This document shows, one piece after another, positions 9,261 to 17,277 of a stretch of DNA of 64,000 bases (its first letter is position 1; each line of letters starts with the position of its first letter). A program made the position numbers and the translations under genes. The notes under the pieces were generated by a model that ran no database searches, was not told the origin of the DNA, and was given only the letters and a program-made list of their open reading frames with translations. The DNA is from Deltaproteobacteria bacterium (lineage in GTDB: Bacteria; Lernaellota; Lernaellaia; JACKCT01). The stretch lies in the NCBI GenBank assembly GCA_027493875.1, contig JAOSJX010000008.1, positions 81,674-145,673 of the forward strand, in the 5' to 3' direction.

Positions 9261-9731
9261 ATGCCGTACCGCCTGATTTTATTGGTTTTGGCTCTCTTCA
9301 CCGCCTCGGCGCTCGTGGCATCCGGCTGCGATTGCACCTATGGCGGCGGAGATGACGACGACGATGACGACGACGATGTCCCGGCCGACGACGACACCGC
9401 GTCGGGCGACGACGATACCGCCGCGGCCGACGACGATGATGACGGAGGGGTCGATCCCTTCGCCGAGTGCGAATTTCTCGAGGACCCGACGACGAACGAG
9501 GCGTGCCGCAACTGCGTCATCCAGTGCAATCTCGCCGTCCAGAGCGGCGTCGATCTCTCCGCCGGACCCTGCCTCAGCGAGATGGTGCTTGAAGATTGGG
9601 TGTGCGACGTCGTCCATTCGCCGCGCCAGCCCGTGGACGAGTTGCTCGACAACCAGTGCGCACAATATCCCGACGTGGCGCATCACAAAGTTGAGGTGAC
9701 GCCCGAATGCCGCGTGGTCACGGCGCAGTAA
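9261..9731 (+). CDS. Small Asp-rich linker lipoprotein
   Basis: A 156-residue lipoprotein. The signal peptide ends in a lipobox-like VASGC, followed at once by a second Cys (CDCTYGGG) and then an Asp-rich linker of about 40 residues with DDDDDDDDD and DDDTASGDDDTA blocks. The C-terminal domain has seven Cys in about 90 residues (ECEF, CRNCVIQC, PCLSEM, WVCDVV, QCAQYP, ECRVV), suggesting disulfides in the periplasm or outside the cell. The ATG at 9261 follows GGGAAGA. No known family recognised. It sits between two glycosyltransferase-like genes. The linker matches those of the proteins at 42781 and 56953, and the C-terminal tails of the proteins at 11456 and 33514. Confidence 0.82.
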   Translation: MPYRLILLVLALFTASALVASGCDCTYGGGDDDDDDDDDVPADDDTASGDDDTAAADDDDDGGVDPFAECEFLEDPTTNEACRNCVIQCNLAVQSGVDLSAGPCLSEMVLEDWVCDVVHSPRQPVDELLDNQCAQYPDVAHHKVEVTPECRVVTAQ

Positions 9732-9747
9732 CCCCCGCGGCGGCGAT

Positions 9748-11382
9748 ATGAACACGCGCCGCCGCGCCGGCGCCGCGGCGCTGGTTGTCGCTGTTTGGAT
9801 CGCGTTCTATCTCTCCGGGTCGGCGCTCGACCGGCGCAACCTTTCCGGTTCCAACGAAGGCGACTACCTTCTCGGGGCCACGCAGCTCTATCTGCGCGGT
9901 CAGGCCGAGGGCCTGTCCCTTCTGCGCTACTTGAACCCCGGCTACATCATGGCGCCGATGCAGCTTGTGCTCGCGCAGCCGCTTTTTCTCCTGCCCGAGC
10001 GCACCATCGAGCATTTTCGGGCGCTGAACCTGCTTTACTTTCTCGCCTTGTTGGCCGCGGTGTACGCGCTCGGCGCCGCGCTGTTTTCGCGTTCCGCCGG
10101 GCTCGTCGCCGCGCTGCTGGTGACGGGCTTCGGTTCGAGCCGGGAGGTGGTCTGGCATTACAACCAGCTTGTTCTGACCGCGCTTTTCGTCACGTTGACG
10201 CTGCATACGATGTTTTCCTCGCGCTTCTTCTCCCGCATGGGCCGAACCGTCCTCGCGGGGGCGTGCTTCTCCGCCGCGCTCCTGTCGCATCGCGGCAGCC
10301 CGCTGCTCATGCTCGGCCCGCCGGTCGCGCTCTATACGTTATTCGCGGCGCGCGAACGCGGATGGCGTGCGGCGCTCAAGGGCGTGGGGCTGATGCTGCT
10401 CGTCGCTCTTCCGCCGGCGAGCGGGCATTTGTTCCGCTACTATTTCGGCTCCGGCCACGTCATCGCGTTCTACGGTGGAGACGACGTGCGCGTCGGGTAC
10501 GGTTTCTCCGAACTCACCCGCGGCCTGACCGGGCGCCTGGACCTTTTTACTTCGTCAAATCGCTGGGACGCGACGGCCACCTCGGATTCATCACGTCCAT
10601 TCTCTGGCCGGCCGGCGTGGGCGTGGCCGCGTGGCTCGGCCGCAAGGACCATCGTGTTTGGGCCGTCCTGCTCACCGCCACGGCGCCGCTTTTTTTGGTT
10701 TGCGCTTTTCGACACGAAAAACAACGACTATATCTATCCGGTCCTTCCGCTGTTCGCGCTGGCGATCGCCGGGGCCGCCTTCCTGCTTCCGAAGCCGTGG
10801 CTGCGTGTTCCGGCGCTGGCGTTGCTCGCCGTGCTGACGGTCTATATCGACCTGCTGCTGCCGCCGCTGTCCGCCCGATCGCCGAAGGAACCTGGCGGGT
10901 ATTACCCGGCGGCCGTCCGTCTCTGGTACCGCGATCTGGTGTACGCGTTCGAGTACCAAGCCGCCGGGCTCGGCGACGCCTGCACGGAATTTCTCGGCGA
11001 ATTGTCGCGGTACGGCGAAAACGGCGCGGCGATTCTCTATCTGGTGAACGGGCGGGTCGATCCTTCCGCGAGCTTTCAGCGGGATCTCATGGTCTGCGTT
11101 CAAATCACGCGGCCCGATCTCCCGGCGGCGGAAGTCTGGTTTCAAGAAGAGATGGACGATCAAGTCATCGGCGAAGTGTGGATACTCACGCCGCGCGACG
11201 CGGGATACGACGCGACGACGCGTCTGGCGATAACGCAGGTGTACACGGAAGCGGGCCAGCTGGCGTACAACTATCAGGAAAAGGAGCGGGGGATGCACCC
11301 GCCGAAACGGCCGCCGGGCGCCCCCTACATTCTGCCGACCCGAGAACAGGGGTACGAGGTGCCGATCTACAGCCGGCCATAG
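9748..11382 (+). CDS. Polytopic membrane glycosyltransferase-like protein, two compensating frame changes
   Basis: A second multi-spanning membrane protein of the GT39-like type, about 544 residues. TM1 (GAAALVVAVWIAFYLSG) is followed by NEGDYLLGATQLYLRG, equivalent to the acidic loop of family members, and LNPGYIMAPMQLVLAQPLFLLPE. Between about 10545 and 10705 the frame shifts and then returns; the intervening true sequence reads FVKSLGRDGHLGFITSILWP and AVLLTATAPLFLVCAF. The overall frame is restored, so the stop at 11382 is real. A soluble C-terminal region (from about residue 390) follows the last TM. It starts 16 bp after the Asp-rich lipoprotein, and the gene is followed by a strong terminator. 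Confidence 0.78.
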   Translation: MNTRRRAGAAALVVAVWIAFYLSGSALDRRNLSGSNEGDYLLGATQLYLRGQAEGLSLLRYLNPGYIMAPMQLVLAQPLFLLPERTIEHFRALNLLYFLALLAAVYALGAALFSRSAGLVAALLVTGFGSSREVVWHYNQLVLTALFVTLTLHTMFSSRFFSRMGRTVLAGACFSAALLSHRGSPLLMLGPPVALYTLFAARERGWRAALKGVGLMLLVALPPASGHLFRYYFGSGHVIAFYGGDDVRVGYGFSELTRGLTGRLDLFTSSNRWDATATSDSSRPFSGRPAWAWPRGSAARTIVFGPSCSPPRRRFFWFALFDTKNNDYIYPVLPLFALAIAGAAFLLPKPWLRVPALALLAVLTVYIDLLLPPLSARSPKEPGGYYPAAVRLWYRDLVYAFEYQAAGLGDACTEFLGELSRYGENGAAILYLVNGRVDPSASFQRDLMVCVQITRPDLPAAEVWFQEEMDDQVIGEVWILTPRDAGYDATTRLAITQVYTEAGQLAYNYQEKERGMHPPKRPPGAPYILPTREQGYEVPIYSRP

Positions 11383-11403
11383 CCGGGAGTCGTCCAAAAG
11401 AAA

Positions 11404-11431
11404 AACCCCAGCCCGCAAGCGGGCTGGGGTT
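11404..11431. terminator. Bidirectional rho-independent terminator
   Basis: A perfect 11-bp GC-rich stem (CCCCAGCCCGC / GCGGGCTGGGG) with an AA loop, preceded by an A-run and followed by a T-run. It lies between the convergent genes ending at 11382 (plus) and 11456 (minus), so it can serve both. Confidence 0.9.
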
Positions 11432-11455
11432 TCGGTTTCTCCGTGTCAGGCGGAC

Positions 11456-12124
11456 TTAGCAGCCGCACCCGTCGTCGTCATCGTCGTCGTCGCCGCCGTC
11501 GTCGTCGAGGTCGTCATCGGCGCCGGTGTCGTCGTCTTCGCCTTCGCCGCCGACAAACGCGGTGCCTTCATCGAACTCGCCGCTGTCGGCCCACAGGAAC
11601 CAGTCGAAGCCGTCGGTCGCGAGGTCGTCGGTCGTGGCCACGAAGGAGAAGTCGAGGAAGTCGCCTTCTTCGATGTCGCCGTAGGCCGCCGAGGTCATCG
11701 TGCTGGTGAACTGCCAGCGGATGCCTTTCTGGCCCGTGACCTGATCTTCCTGCGGCTCGGCCGACCATTCGCCGCTGCCCGGATGCAGCGCGTCCGGGGA
11801 CGACAGATCCTGGCTGATCGCGTAATCCGCGTTCGGCATGAACATCTCGACGAGGTAGATCCAATGCCGGCCCTCGGCGTTGGCGTCCGTCGTGTTGGTC
11901 ACGCGGAAATTGAACTCGTACGACATATTGGCCTCGAGCGCGGCCGGGCTGTCGAACTCGACGGTGCCCGAGAAGCCGTCGCCCGTCGCGTCGTCGTCGT
12001 CCATGTCATCATCCATGGAGGCCGTATCGTCGTCGCCCGCGGTGTCGTCGTCCTGGGCAAGGACGGGCGTCGCAAAAAAGCAGGCGACAACAGCCATCAA
12101 CAGAACCAACCGAAACGTCTTCAT
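11456..12124 (-). CDS. Exported Asp-rich protein with Cys-containing C-terminus (GCGC)
   Basis: A 222-residue protein with a classical signal peptide (MKTFRLVLLMAVVACFFATP, cut after VLA) and no lipobox. A short Asp-rich segment (QDDDTAGDDDTASMDDD) precedes a beta-rich domain with an immunoglobulin-like feel (EFNFRVTNTTDANAEGRHWI). The protein ends in a second Asp run and DDDDDDDGCGC at the very C-terminus. That tail parallels the tails of the proteins at 33514 (GGCCGC) and 51413 (GSCGN). The only Cys residues of the predicted mature protein are the two in the tail, which points to modification or anchoring there. The start at 12124 is the ATG just before the leader; the frame is open upstream. 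No family recognised. Confidence 0.82.
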   Translation of the reverse strand: MKTFRLVLLMAVVACFFATPVLAQDDDTAGDDDTASMDDDMDDDDATGDGFSGTVEFDSPAALEANMSYEFNFRVTNTTDANAEGRHWIYLVEMFMPNADYAISQDLSSPDALHPGSGEWSAEPQEDQVTGQKGIRWQFTSTMTSAAYGDIEEGDFLDFSFVATTDDLATDGFDWFLWADSGEFDEGTAFVGGEGEDDDTGADDDLDDDGGDDDDDDDGCGC

Positions 12125-12419
12125 CGAAACCCTCCTAGGCACGCCGCCGAGACCAGGGCGGCCGGGAACTCCCGTTTTGCCGGCGAACGGACGCACAGGT
12201 CCATCCGGGCGTTAATCCATCGGATACTAGAGGAAAAAACATAAGCGCGCAATACGACCGTGTCAGGTTGACGAAATAAAGGAGCCGTTTTCGTGAATCC
12301 ATGAAATATATAGTAATATCAATATGTTATATTGTTCGCTCGGTCGGCTTGCGGCGGCGCCGGCCCGGTGCTAGATTTTCGGAAACCGTTAAGCGGGCTA
12401 AAAATCGGGGTAGTCAAAG
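12125..12419. other. Intergenic region with a low-GC core
   Basis: The stretch separates divergent genes. Positions about 12295-12340 are strikingly AT-rich (runs such as ATATATAGTAATATC) against the high-GC background and could hold promoters for both directions, but no convincing -35/-10 pair was found. Confidence 0.4.
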
Positions 12420-12710
12420 ATGTCCAGAGGTGGATTTCGAGGCCGAAAAACCAACGAGGACAAGCTGATCAACCGGATCGATCGTGGGCGCCAGGGCCTC
12501 GACGGTCCGGCCGGAGCGGACCTCGACGAAGGCGTGAAGAAACGCCTCCACGAGTGTGAGGCCGGCGACTGGGTGAAGCAGGTCCTTACGGGCGCCAATC
12601 ATTACGGACCGGCGCTCCGCGTCATCGATCCGAAAGGCGGCGTCCTCGAATCGCGGATGGGAACCCGGAGCCGCATGTCGCCGCGCACGCAGGTCGTCGT
12701 CCAGCCCTGA
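12420..12710 (+). CDS. Small basic hypothetical protein
   Basis: A 96-residue protein starting MSRGGFRGRKTNEDKLINRI, rich in Arg, Lys and Gly, with a middle part (VKKRLHECEAGDWVKQVLTG) that could be helical. No signal peptide or membrane segment. No family recognised. The ATG follows a GGGGT at a usable distance. It lies 47 bp upstream of a methyltransferase gene and could be co-transcribed with it. An RGG-like, basic N-terminus might suggest nucleic-acid contact, but this is a guess. Confidence 0.55.
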   Translation: MSRGGFRGRKTNEDKLINRIDRGRQGLDGPAGADLDEGVKKRLHECEAGDWVKQVLTGANHYGPALRVIDPKGGVLESRMGTRSRMSPRTQVVVQP

Positions 12711-12757
12711 CCCCCGTCGCCGGGCGGTCGGTCGCGCGCAGGAGGAGTCGTCCACGC

Positions 12758-13354
12758 ATGCCTCCCGGGGATCGCACCCCCTTTTCTCCTTTTCCGAATT
12801 TTCTGCGGCTCTGGAATCTGCGCCGGATGGACCGCGCCCCCGAGGGCCGGGCCTTGCGGGGCGCCGTCGCGCGGATCATCGAGGACCGCCCGGGCCTGCT
12901 CCTCGAGATCGGCTGCGGGTTTGGGAGCAACGCCGCGCCGCGCCGCGGGGCTTACCTCGGCGTCGACCCCGATCCCCGCGTGATCCGCGCGGCGAAGGCG
13001 CTGCATCCGGAAAAGGATTTCGGCATCTTGAAGGAAGGGCGCGTCGCCTTACCGGACGGCGCGGCCCGCGACGTCCTGTTCTCGCTTGTCCTCCACGAGG
13101 TGGGGCGAAGCGCCCGCTTGGAACTCCTGGCCGAAGCCTGCCGCGTGGCGTCGAACGACGTGTTGGTCTTCGACTACCGCCGCGATCTGACCGGCTGGAC
13201 GCGCCGGCGGATTCAATGGAACGAGGGCGCGACCTTCACCGACTATCTTGAATTCGATCTGGAAGACGCCATGCTTGCCGCGGGCCGGCGGCTCGTCGCG
13301 CACGCGCCCGTCTCACGCTTGTTCGCCTCGTGGATTTTCTCGACGCTCGATTGA
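12758..13354 (+). CDS. Class I SAM-dependent methyltransferase
   Basis: A 198-residue Rossmann methyltransferase. Motif I is LLLEIGCGFGSN (about residues 47-58), the acidic residue ending strand 2 is in YLGVDPDPRVI, and the motif-IV region is ARDVLFSLVLHEV, followed by ELLAEACRVASNDVLVFDYR. Such small enzymes modify lipids, quinones or small metabolites; the substrate cannot be told from sequence. The N-terminal extension (FLRLWNLRRMDRAPEGR) may be a helical cap. It ends near the presumed start of the hybrid kinase, so it may share a transcript with it. Confidence 0.78.
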   Translation: MPPGDRTPFSPFPNFLRLWNLRRMDRAPEGRALRGAVARIIEDRPGLLLEIGCGFGSNAAPRRGAYLGVDPDPRVIRAAKALHPEKDFGILKEGRVALPDGAARDVLFSLVLHEVGRSARLELLAEACRVASNDVLVFDYRRDLTGWTRRRIQWNEGATFTDYLEFDLEDAMLAAGRRLVAHAPVSRLFASWIFSTLD

Positions 13355-13418
13355 CCTGCGTCCGAGGGCTGCTATCGTAAAGGCCGAACCCGGCTCAACG
13401 GATATCGAGGAAGATCGC

Positions 13419-16222
13419 CTGACGCAGGCGACCACCCCCATCACGACGCCCCGCCGCGCGCCCGCCGAACGGGAGTTTATCGTTCTGCTCGACGACGCCG
13501 CGCGCGTGACCGGCCTGCCGTCGGACCTGCCCGATGAAATCCGCGCCGCCCTCGGCGGACGTCAGGGACGGACGTTTTCCGAAGCGTGCGCCCTGCGCGA
13601 CCGGCAACGCGTCGACTCCGTCCTGAAAACCGTGTTGACCGGCCAGGACGTTCAGCCGACGGTCGCCGATCTCGCCGGGGCTGACGGCGCCGCCATCGAA
13701 TGCACGTTTCGATTTCAGCGGCTGCGCGGCGCGGAAGCGAAAACGGCCGGCGTGCTGGTGTTTGGCCGCGTCGGCGCGCAGGCGCCGGGCGTTCTTTCAC
13801 ACCTCCCCGCCGCGATTCTCGCGCGGCTCATGGGTCTGGCGAAAAGCCTGAACCTGGTTTCGGACCTCGAAGCGCTGGTCGCGACGGTTTGCGAAGGGGC
13901 GAAAATCCTCACCCAGGCCGAATCCGCGGCCGTCTTTCTGCGCGACCGGGTCACGGGATTGTTGCGCATCGCGGGACACATCGGCCTGCCGGCGTCGCTC
14001 GCCGGCGTGGCGATTCATGAAGGCGAAGGCGCGATCGGCCGCGTGCTTTCCGGCGGGAAGGCCGTGTGGGAACCGCGGCCGGGTGAGGAACTGACGGATG
14101 ACGATCCGGTCCGTGTGATGAACGCGGCCTCGTACATCCTCGCCCCGCTCACGCACGAGGCGCGCACCGTCGGCGTGCTCGCCGTATTCTCGCGGGAGGA
14201 ATCGGCGTTCGACGAAACCGCCGCGCAGGTGCTCGCCGGCCTGGCGGATATCTCCGCCGCGGCGGTCATGCGCGCTCTGGTGCGGCGCGATCTCGACCGG
14301 CTCGAATCGACGACGCAGCTCATCCTCGACGAGTTGCCGATCGGCGTGGTCTCGGTCGATTCCGAGGGGCGCGTGCTCCAGGCGAATCCCGAGTTTCTGG
14401 CGCTCATCGCCGGGCCCGGCGAAAACGCGCGCATGGGACGCAATCTGTTTTCTTCGGAGCTCATCCTTCAAAACCATTTGTCGCCGTTTCTTGTGGATTT
14501 GGTCCACGGGCGCGCGTTCGAACAGGACGTGGCGTCGTTCCGGCTGCCCGGCGGACGCGTCGCGCCGATGCGGGTGCAGGGCAAACCGTTGCGCGGCGAG
14601 GGCGGCCGTCGGGCGGGCGCCGTTTTGATTTTCTGCCGGGGCGGGGGCGGAAACGGCGCCGGCGGCGCGCGACGAACGGTACGCGTCGGTTTTTGAAGGA
14701 ACGCGTGACGGCGTCATTCTGCTTTCGAACGCCGCGCTCATCGTCGATGTCAATCCGGTGGCGGCGGAAATGCTCGGCTCGCCGCGCGAGGAATTGCTCG
14801 GCGCCGGCTTGAGCGCCTGGCCCTCTCGCCGCAAATGGCGAAGGGGCTGAACGAATCGTTCGCCCAGCTCAAAGAGCAGGGCCATCTCGGACGGCGCGAG
14901 ATTCTCGTGCGCCGGCCGGGCGGCGTGAGCTTCCCGCTGGAAATTACCGGCGTGCGTTTGGACGACGAGGTTTATCAATTGACGGCGCGCGAAGTGGCGG
15001 ACCGCCAGGATCTCATCAACCAGCTCGTGCATTCGGAAAAAATGGAATCGGTCGGAACGCTCGCGGGCGGCATCGCGCACGACTTCAACAACCTCCTCGC
15101 CGTCGTCATGGGTTACGCGTCGTTGCTCGAACAGGAGGCGGGCCTCGACGGCGACGCGCAAGGAAGCCGCGCAGAACATCATCGACGCGACGAAGAGCGC
15201 GAAAGAACTGACCGGCCAACTCCTGGCCTTCGCGCGCCGCGGGAAATATCTGGTGCGTCCGGTGGAGATGGGAGAGTTGCTGGTGAATCTGGTCGGCATC
15301 GTCTCGCGCTCGGCCGGCCCCGATGTAACCATCCGCAAGCACCTGCCGGAGGGGGAGCTGGTCGTCAAAGGCGACCGCGGGCAGATTTCCGGCGCGATGA
15401 TGAACGTCATCCACAACGCGATCGGACGCGGGTGGAGGGCGCGGGCGACATCGACATCACGCTGCGCGACGAGACGGTCAAAACGGAAACGCGGCGCGGC
15501 GCGACGGCGATCGCGCCGGGGCGTTACGTGGTGGTGGAGATCAGGACAACGGCCCGGGCATCAAAGCCGAACACATGGGAAAGATTTTCGAGCCGTATTT
15601 TTCGACCAAGGGATTGGACAAGGGAACGGGGCTCGGCCTCGCCGTGGTGGACGGCGTCGTGGCGCATCACGACGGCGCCGTCGCGGTCGAATCGACGGTG
15701 GGCGAAGGAACGACCTTTCTGATTTATTGGCCCCTCGCCGACGAGGAAACGCACCAGCGCGTCCGCGACGCGCGCGCCAAGGAAAAAGAAACCGGCCGCG
15801 AAAAAAACACGCGCCAAGAAGGCCGCCGCGGCGAAGCCGGACGCCTCGGCGCGGCGCGTGCTGGTCGCGGACGACGAGGAAATGGTCCGCGATTTCTGCC
15901 GCGCGGTGCTTTCCGGCCAGGGCTTCGACGTGTTCGTCGCGGCGGACGGCCAGCAGGCGCTGGAGATTTTCAAAACGGAGAAGGGCCGGTTCGACCTTGT
16001 GCTGCTCGACATGCTCATGCCGCGCATGAACGGCGAGATCGCGTTTCAGAAAATGCGCGAGCTGAATCCCGGCGTGCGCGTCGTCTTGTCCTCCGGCTAT
16101 TCCGAGGATTCCGTCACGCAGAGCCTTTTTCACGCGCGGCGCCGCCGGCTTCCTGGAAAAACCCTTCGACATTCCCGCAGCTCATGGGCGAAATCAACCG
16201 CGTGCTCGACGCCGGAGCCTGA
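13419..16222 (+). CDS. Hybrid histidine kinase (GAF-PAS-PAS-HisKA-HATPase-REC), heavily frame-disrupted
   Basis: One sensor kinase read across at least seven frame changes (near 14645, 14822, 15160, 15427, 15545, 15840 and 16133). In order: an N-terminal region; a GAF domain (about 13800-14280, [21 protein letters not shown]); a PAS domain (14300-14640, [20 protein letters not shown]); a second PAS (14670-15000, [20 protein letters not shown]); the H-box [19 protein letters not shown]; an ATPase domain with [25 protein letters not shown] and GTGLGLAVV; and a receiver domain (15855-16215) with [10 protein letters not shown], phospho-acceptor [13 protein letters not shown] and EKPF. No TM segment is visible, so it is a cytoplasmic sensor. 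No in-frame ATG exists upstream; a CTG at 13419 after GAGGAAG is my tentative start. No partner regulator is adjacent. Confidence 0.85.
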
Positions 16223-16314
16223 CTCCGTGAAAAAAAAGAACCCCGTCACGCGAAAAGAAGACGCGTCGCGGCACACGCGCGGCCGAACACGGGAAAGCGC
16301 GTCTTTTCCGGCGG

Positions 16315-16532
16315 CGCCGGCCCCCTTCGGGGGCCTCTTGATCTTCTTCGCGCCGGTCCCCGCGGCTCACGCCGCGGGCTATTTCCCGTCGCCCCGCAAG
16401 CGGGGCTCACGCTCGATCGGCGAGCGCGCCTCGGCGGAAACGGAACGCCCGAAGGGCGTGACAGGAAATAGCCAGGCGCGCAAGCGCCTGGGATCGGACC
16501 GAACAACAAATCAGCCCCCGAAGGGGGCCGGC
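16315..16532. repeat. Foldback element made of nested GC-rich hairpins
   Basis: The ends are a perfect inverted repeat of 19 bp (GCCGGCCCCC... at 16315 and its complement ending at 16532). Inside lie further hairpins: GGCCCCC-TTC-GGGGGCC (16319-16335), CCCGCGGC-TCAC-GCCGCGGG (16359-16378), CCCCG-CAAG-CGGGG-type (16392-16405), and CGCCC-GAAG-GGCG and GCGC-AAG-CGC-type hairpins. A long-range pair joins GGCTATTTCC (16378-16387) with GGAAATAGCC (16464-16473). The whole can fold into one branched structure. It follows the hybrid kinase stop by about 90 bp. It could be a REP-doublet-like repeat, a structured RNA or a strong terminator region. Confidence 0.7.
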
Positions 16533-16666
16533 ACCGGAGCGCCGTCGAGCGGAAAGGACGGTGCAACGCGGTGTCGTAACATTAATTATACAGAGGCCAA
16601 TAAGAACGCCGCGATCCTCCCACGTGGAAGTTTCTGCGTCCTTCGTCGCATGGACTTCTCCTCCTT

Positions 16667-16796
16667 CTACGGGCAACTCGCCTTTGTCCTTAAAGTACCC
16701 CGCAACGGAATCCAGTTGTTCTGCGTTGATTCCTCGGTCGGATTCAAGAGGGGCCTTGAACGCGCGATCATGTGAAAGGTCGTATTTCGCGGTATC
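16667..16796 (-). pseudogene. Duplicated 3' end of the metzincin gene
   Basis: Positions 16669-16796 repeat 17280-17407, the last 128 bp of the metalloprotease gene, with about four mismatches (97% by hand). The frame still encodes the C-terminal TFHMIARSRPLLNPTEESTQ and the residues after it, and ends in TAG (the full gene ends in TAA). Similarity starts at the stop codon and ends at a small palindrome, GGTATC-A-GATACC (16791-16803). There is no start codon or upstream coding sequence of its own, so it is a fragment. Confidence 0.85.
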
Positions 16797-16844
16797 AGAT
16801 ACCGGACCCGCTCCTTTTCCGGACTCGATACGGCGATTTTGGGA

Positions 16845-17258
16845 TCAATCACCGCAGGGGAAGAACGAATCGTCGGAATCGTCGTCGCCCGCGACGCGCG
16901 TATCCTGGCAGTTGATGCACTCATTTACGCAATGATCATATTGTTTGGCGCACTCATCGACGCATTCCTCGCATGATTCGGCATTTTCCGCTTTGATGTG
17001 TTTTTCGTCGAATGCCGTATCGTCGTCCGCGTCCAATATATCGTCGGGGCACGATTCCACGCCGAATCGCTCAACGCAATCTTCCAGACAGGGGTTTTCT
17101 CTTCTCTTTTCACACCAAGACGGACATTCCGAATCGGAAACGCATGCGCCGGCACTTGTCGCCGTATCTGAAGTGTCGTTGTCGCTCGAACAGCCCGCGA
17201 TCAGGATCGGTATGACGGCGCTTGCTGTTACCAAAGCGTTCAATAGGAATCTTGCCAT
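16845..17258 (-). CDS. Cys-rich lipoprotein
   Basis: A 137-residue lipoprotein. The signal peptide MARFLLNALVTASAVIPILI ends in the lipobox IAGC, and the mature part begins CSSDNDTSDTATS. It contains about 14 Cys, in patterns such as CVSDSECPSWCEK, NPCLEDCVERF, SCEECVDECAKQYDHC and CINCQD, so a disulfide-rich or metal-binding module on the surface is likely. There is an Asp-rich patch (DADDDTAFDEK) and an acidic end (GDDDSDDSFFPCGD) that again places a Cys two residues from the C-terminus. A GAGGAAC ribosome site precedes the ATG at 17258. The gene fills the 483 bp between two copies of the protease 3' end. No family recognised. Confidence 0.8.
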   Translation of the reverse strand: MARFLLNALVTASAVIPILIAGCSSDNDTSDTATSAGACVSDSECPSWCEKRRENPCLEDCVERFGVESCPDDILDADDDTAFDEKHIKAENAESCEECVDECAKQYDHCVNECINCQDTRVAGDDDSDDSFFPCGD

Positions 17259-17277
17259 CGGATGTTCCTCGCCGCCT

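Noticed and set aside
13419..16222. Programmed frameshifting in the hybrid kinase
   Set aside because: Seven or more shifts in one gene, in different contexts and directions, fit sequencing indels, not recoding.
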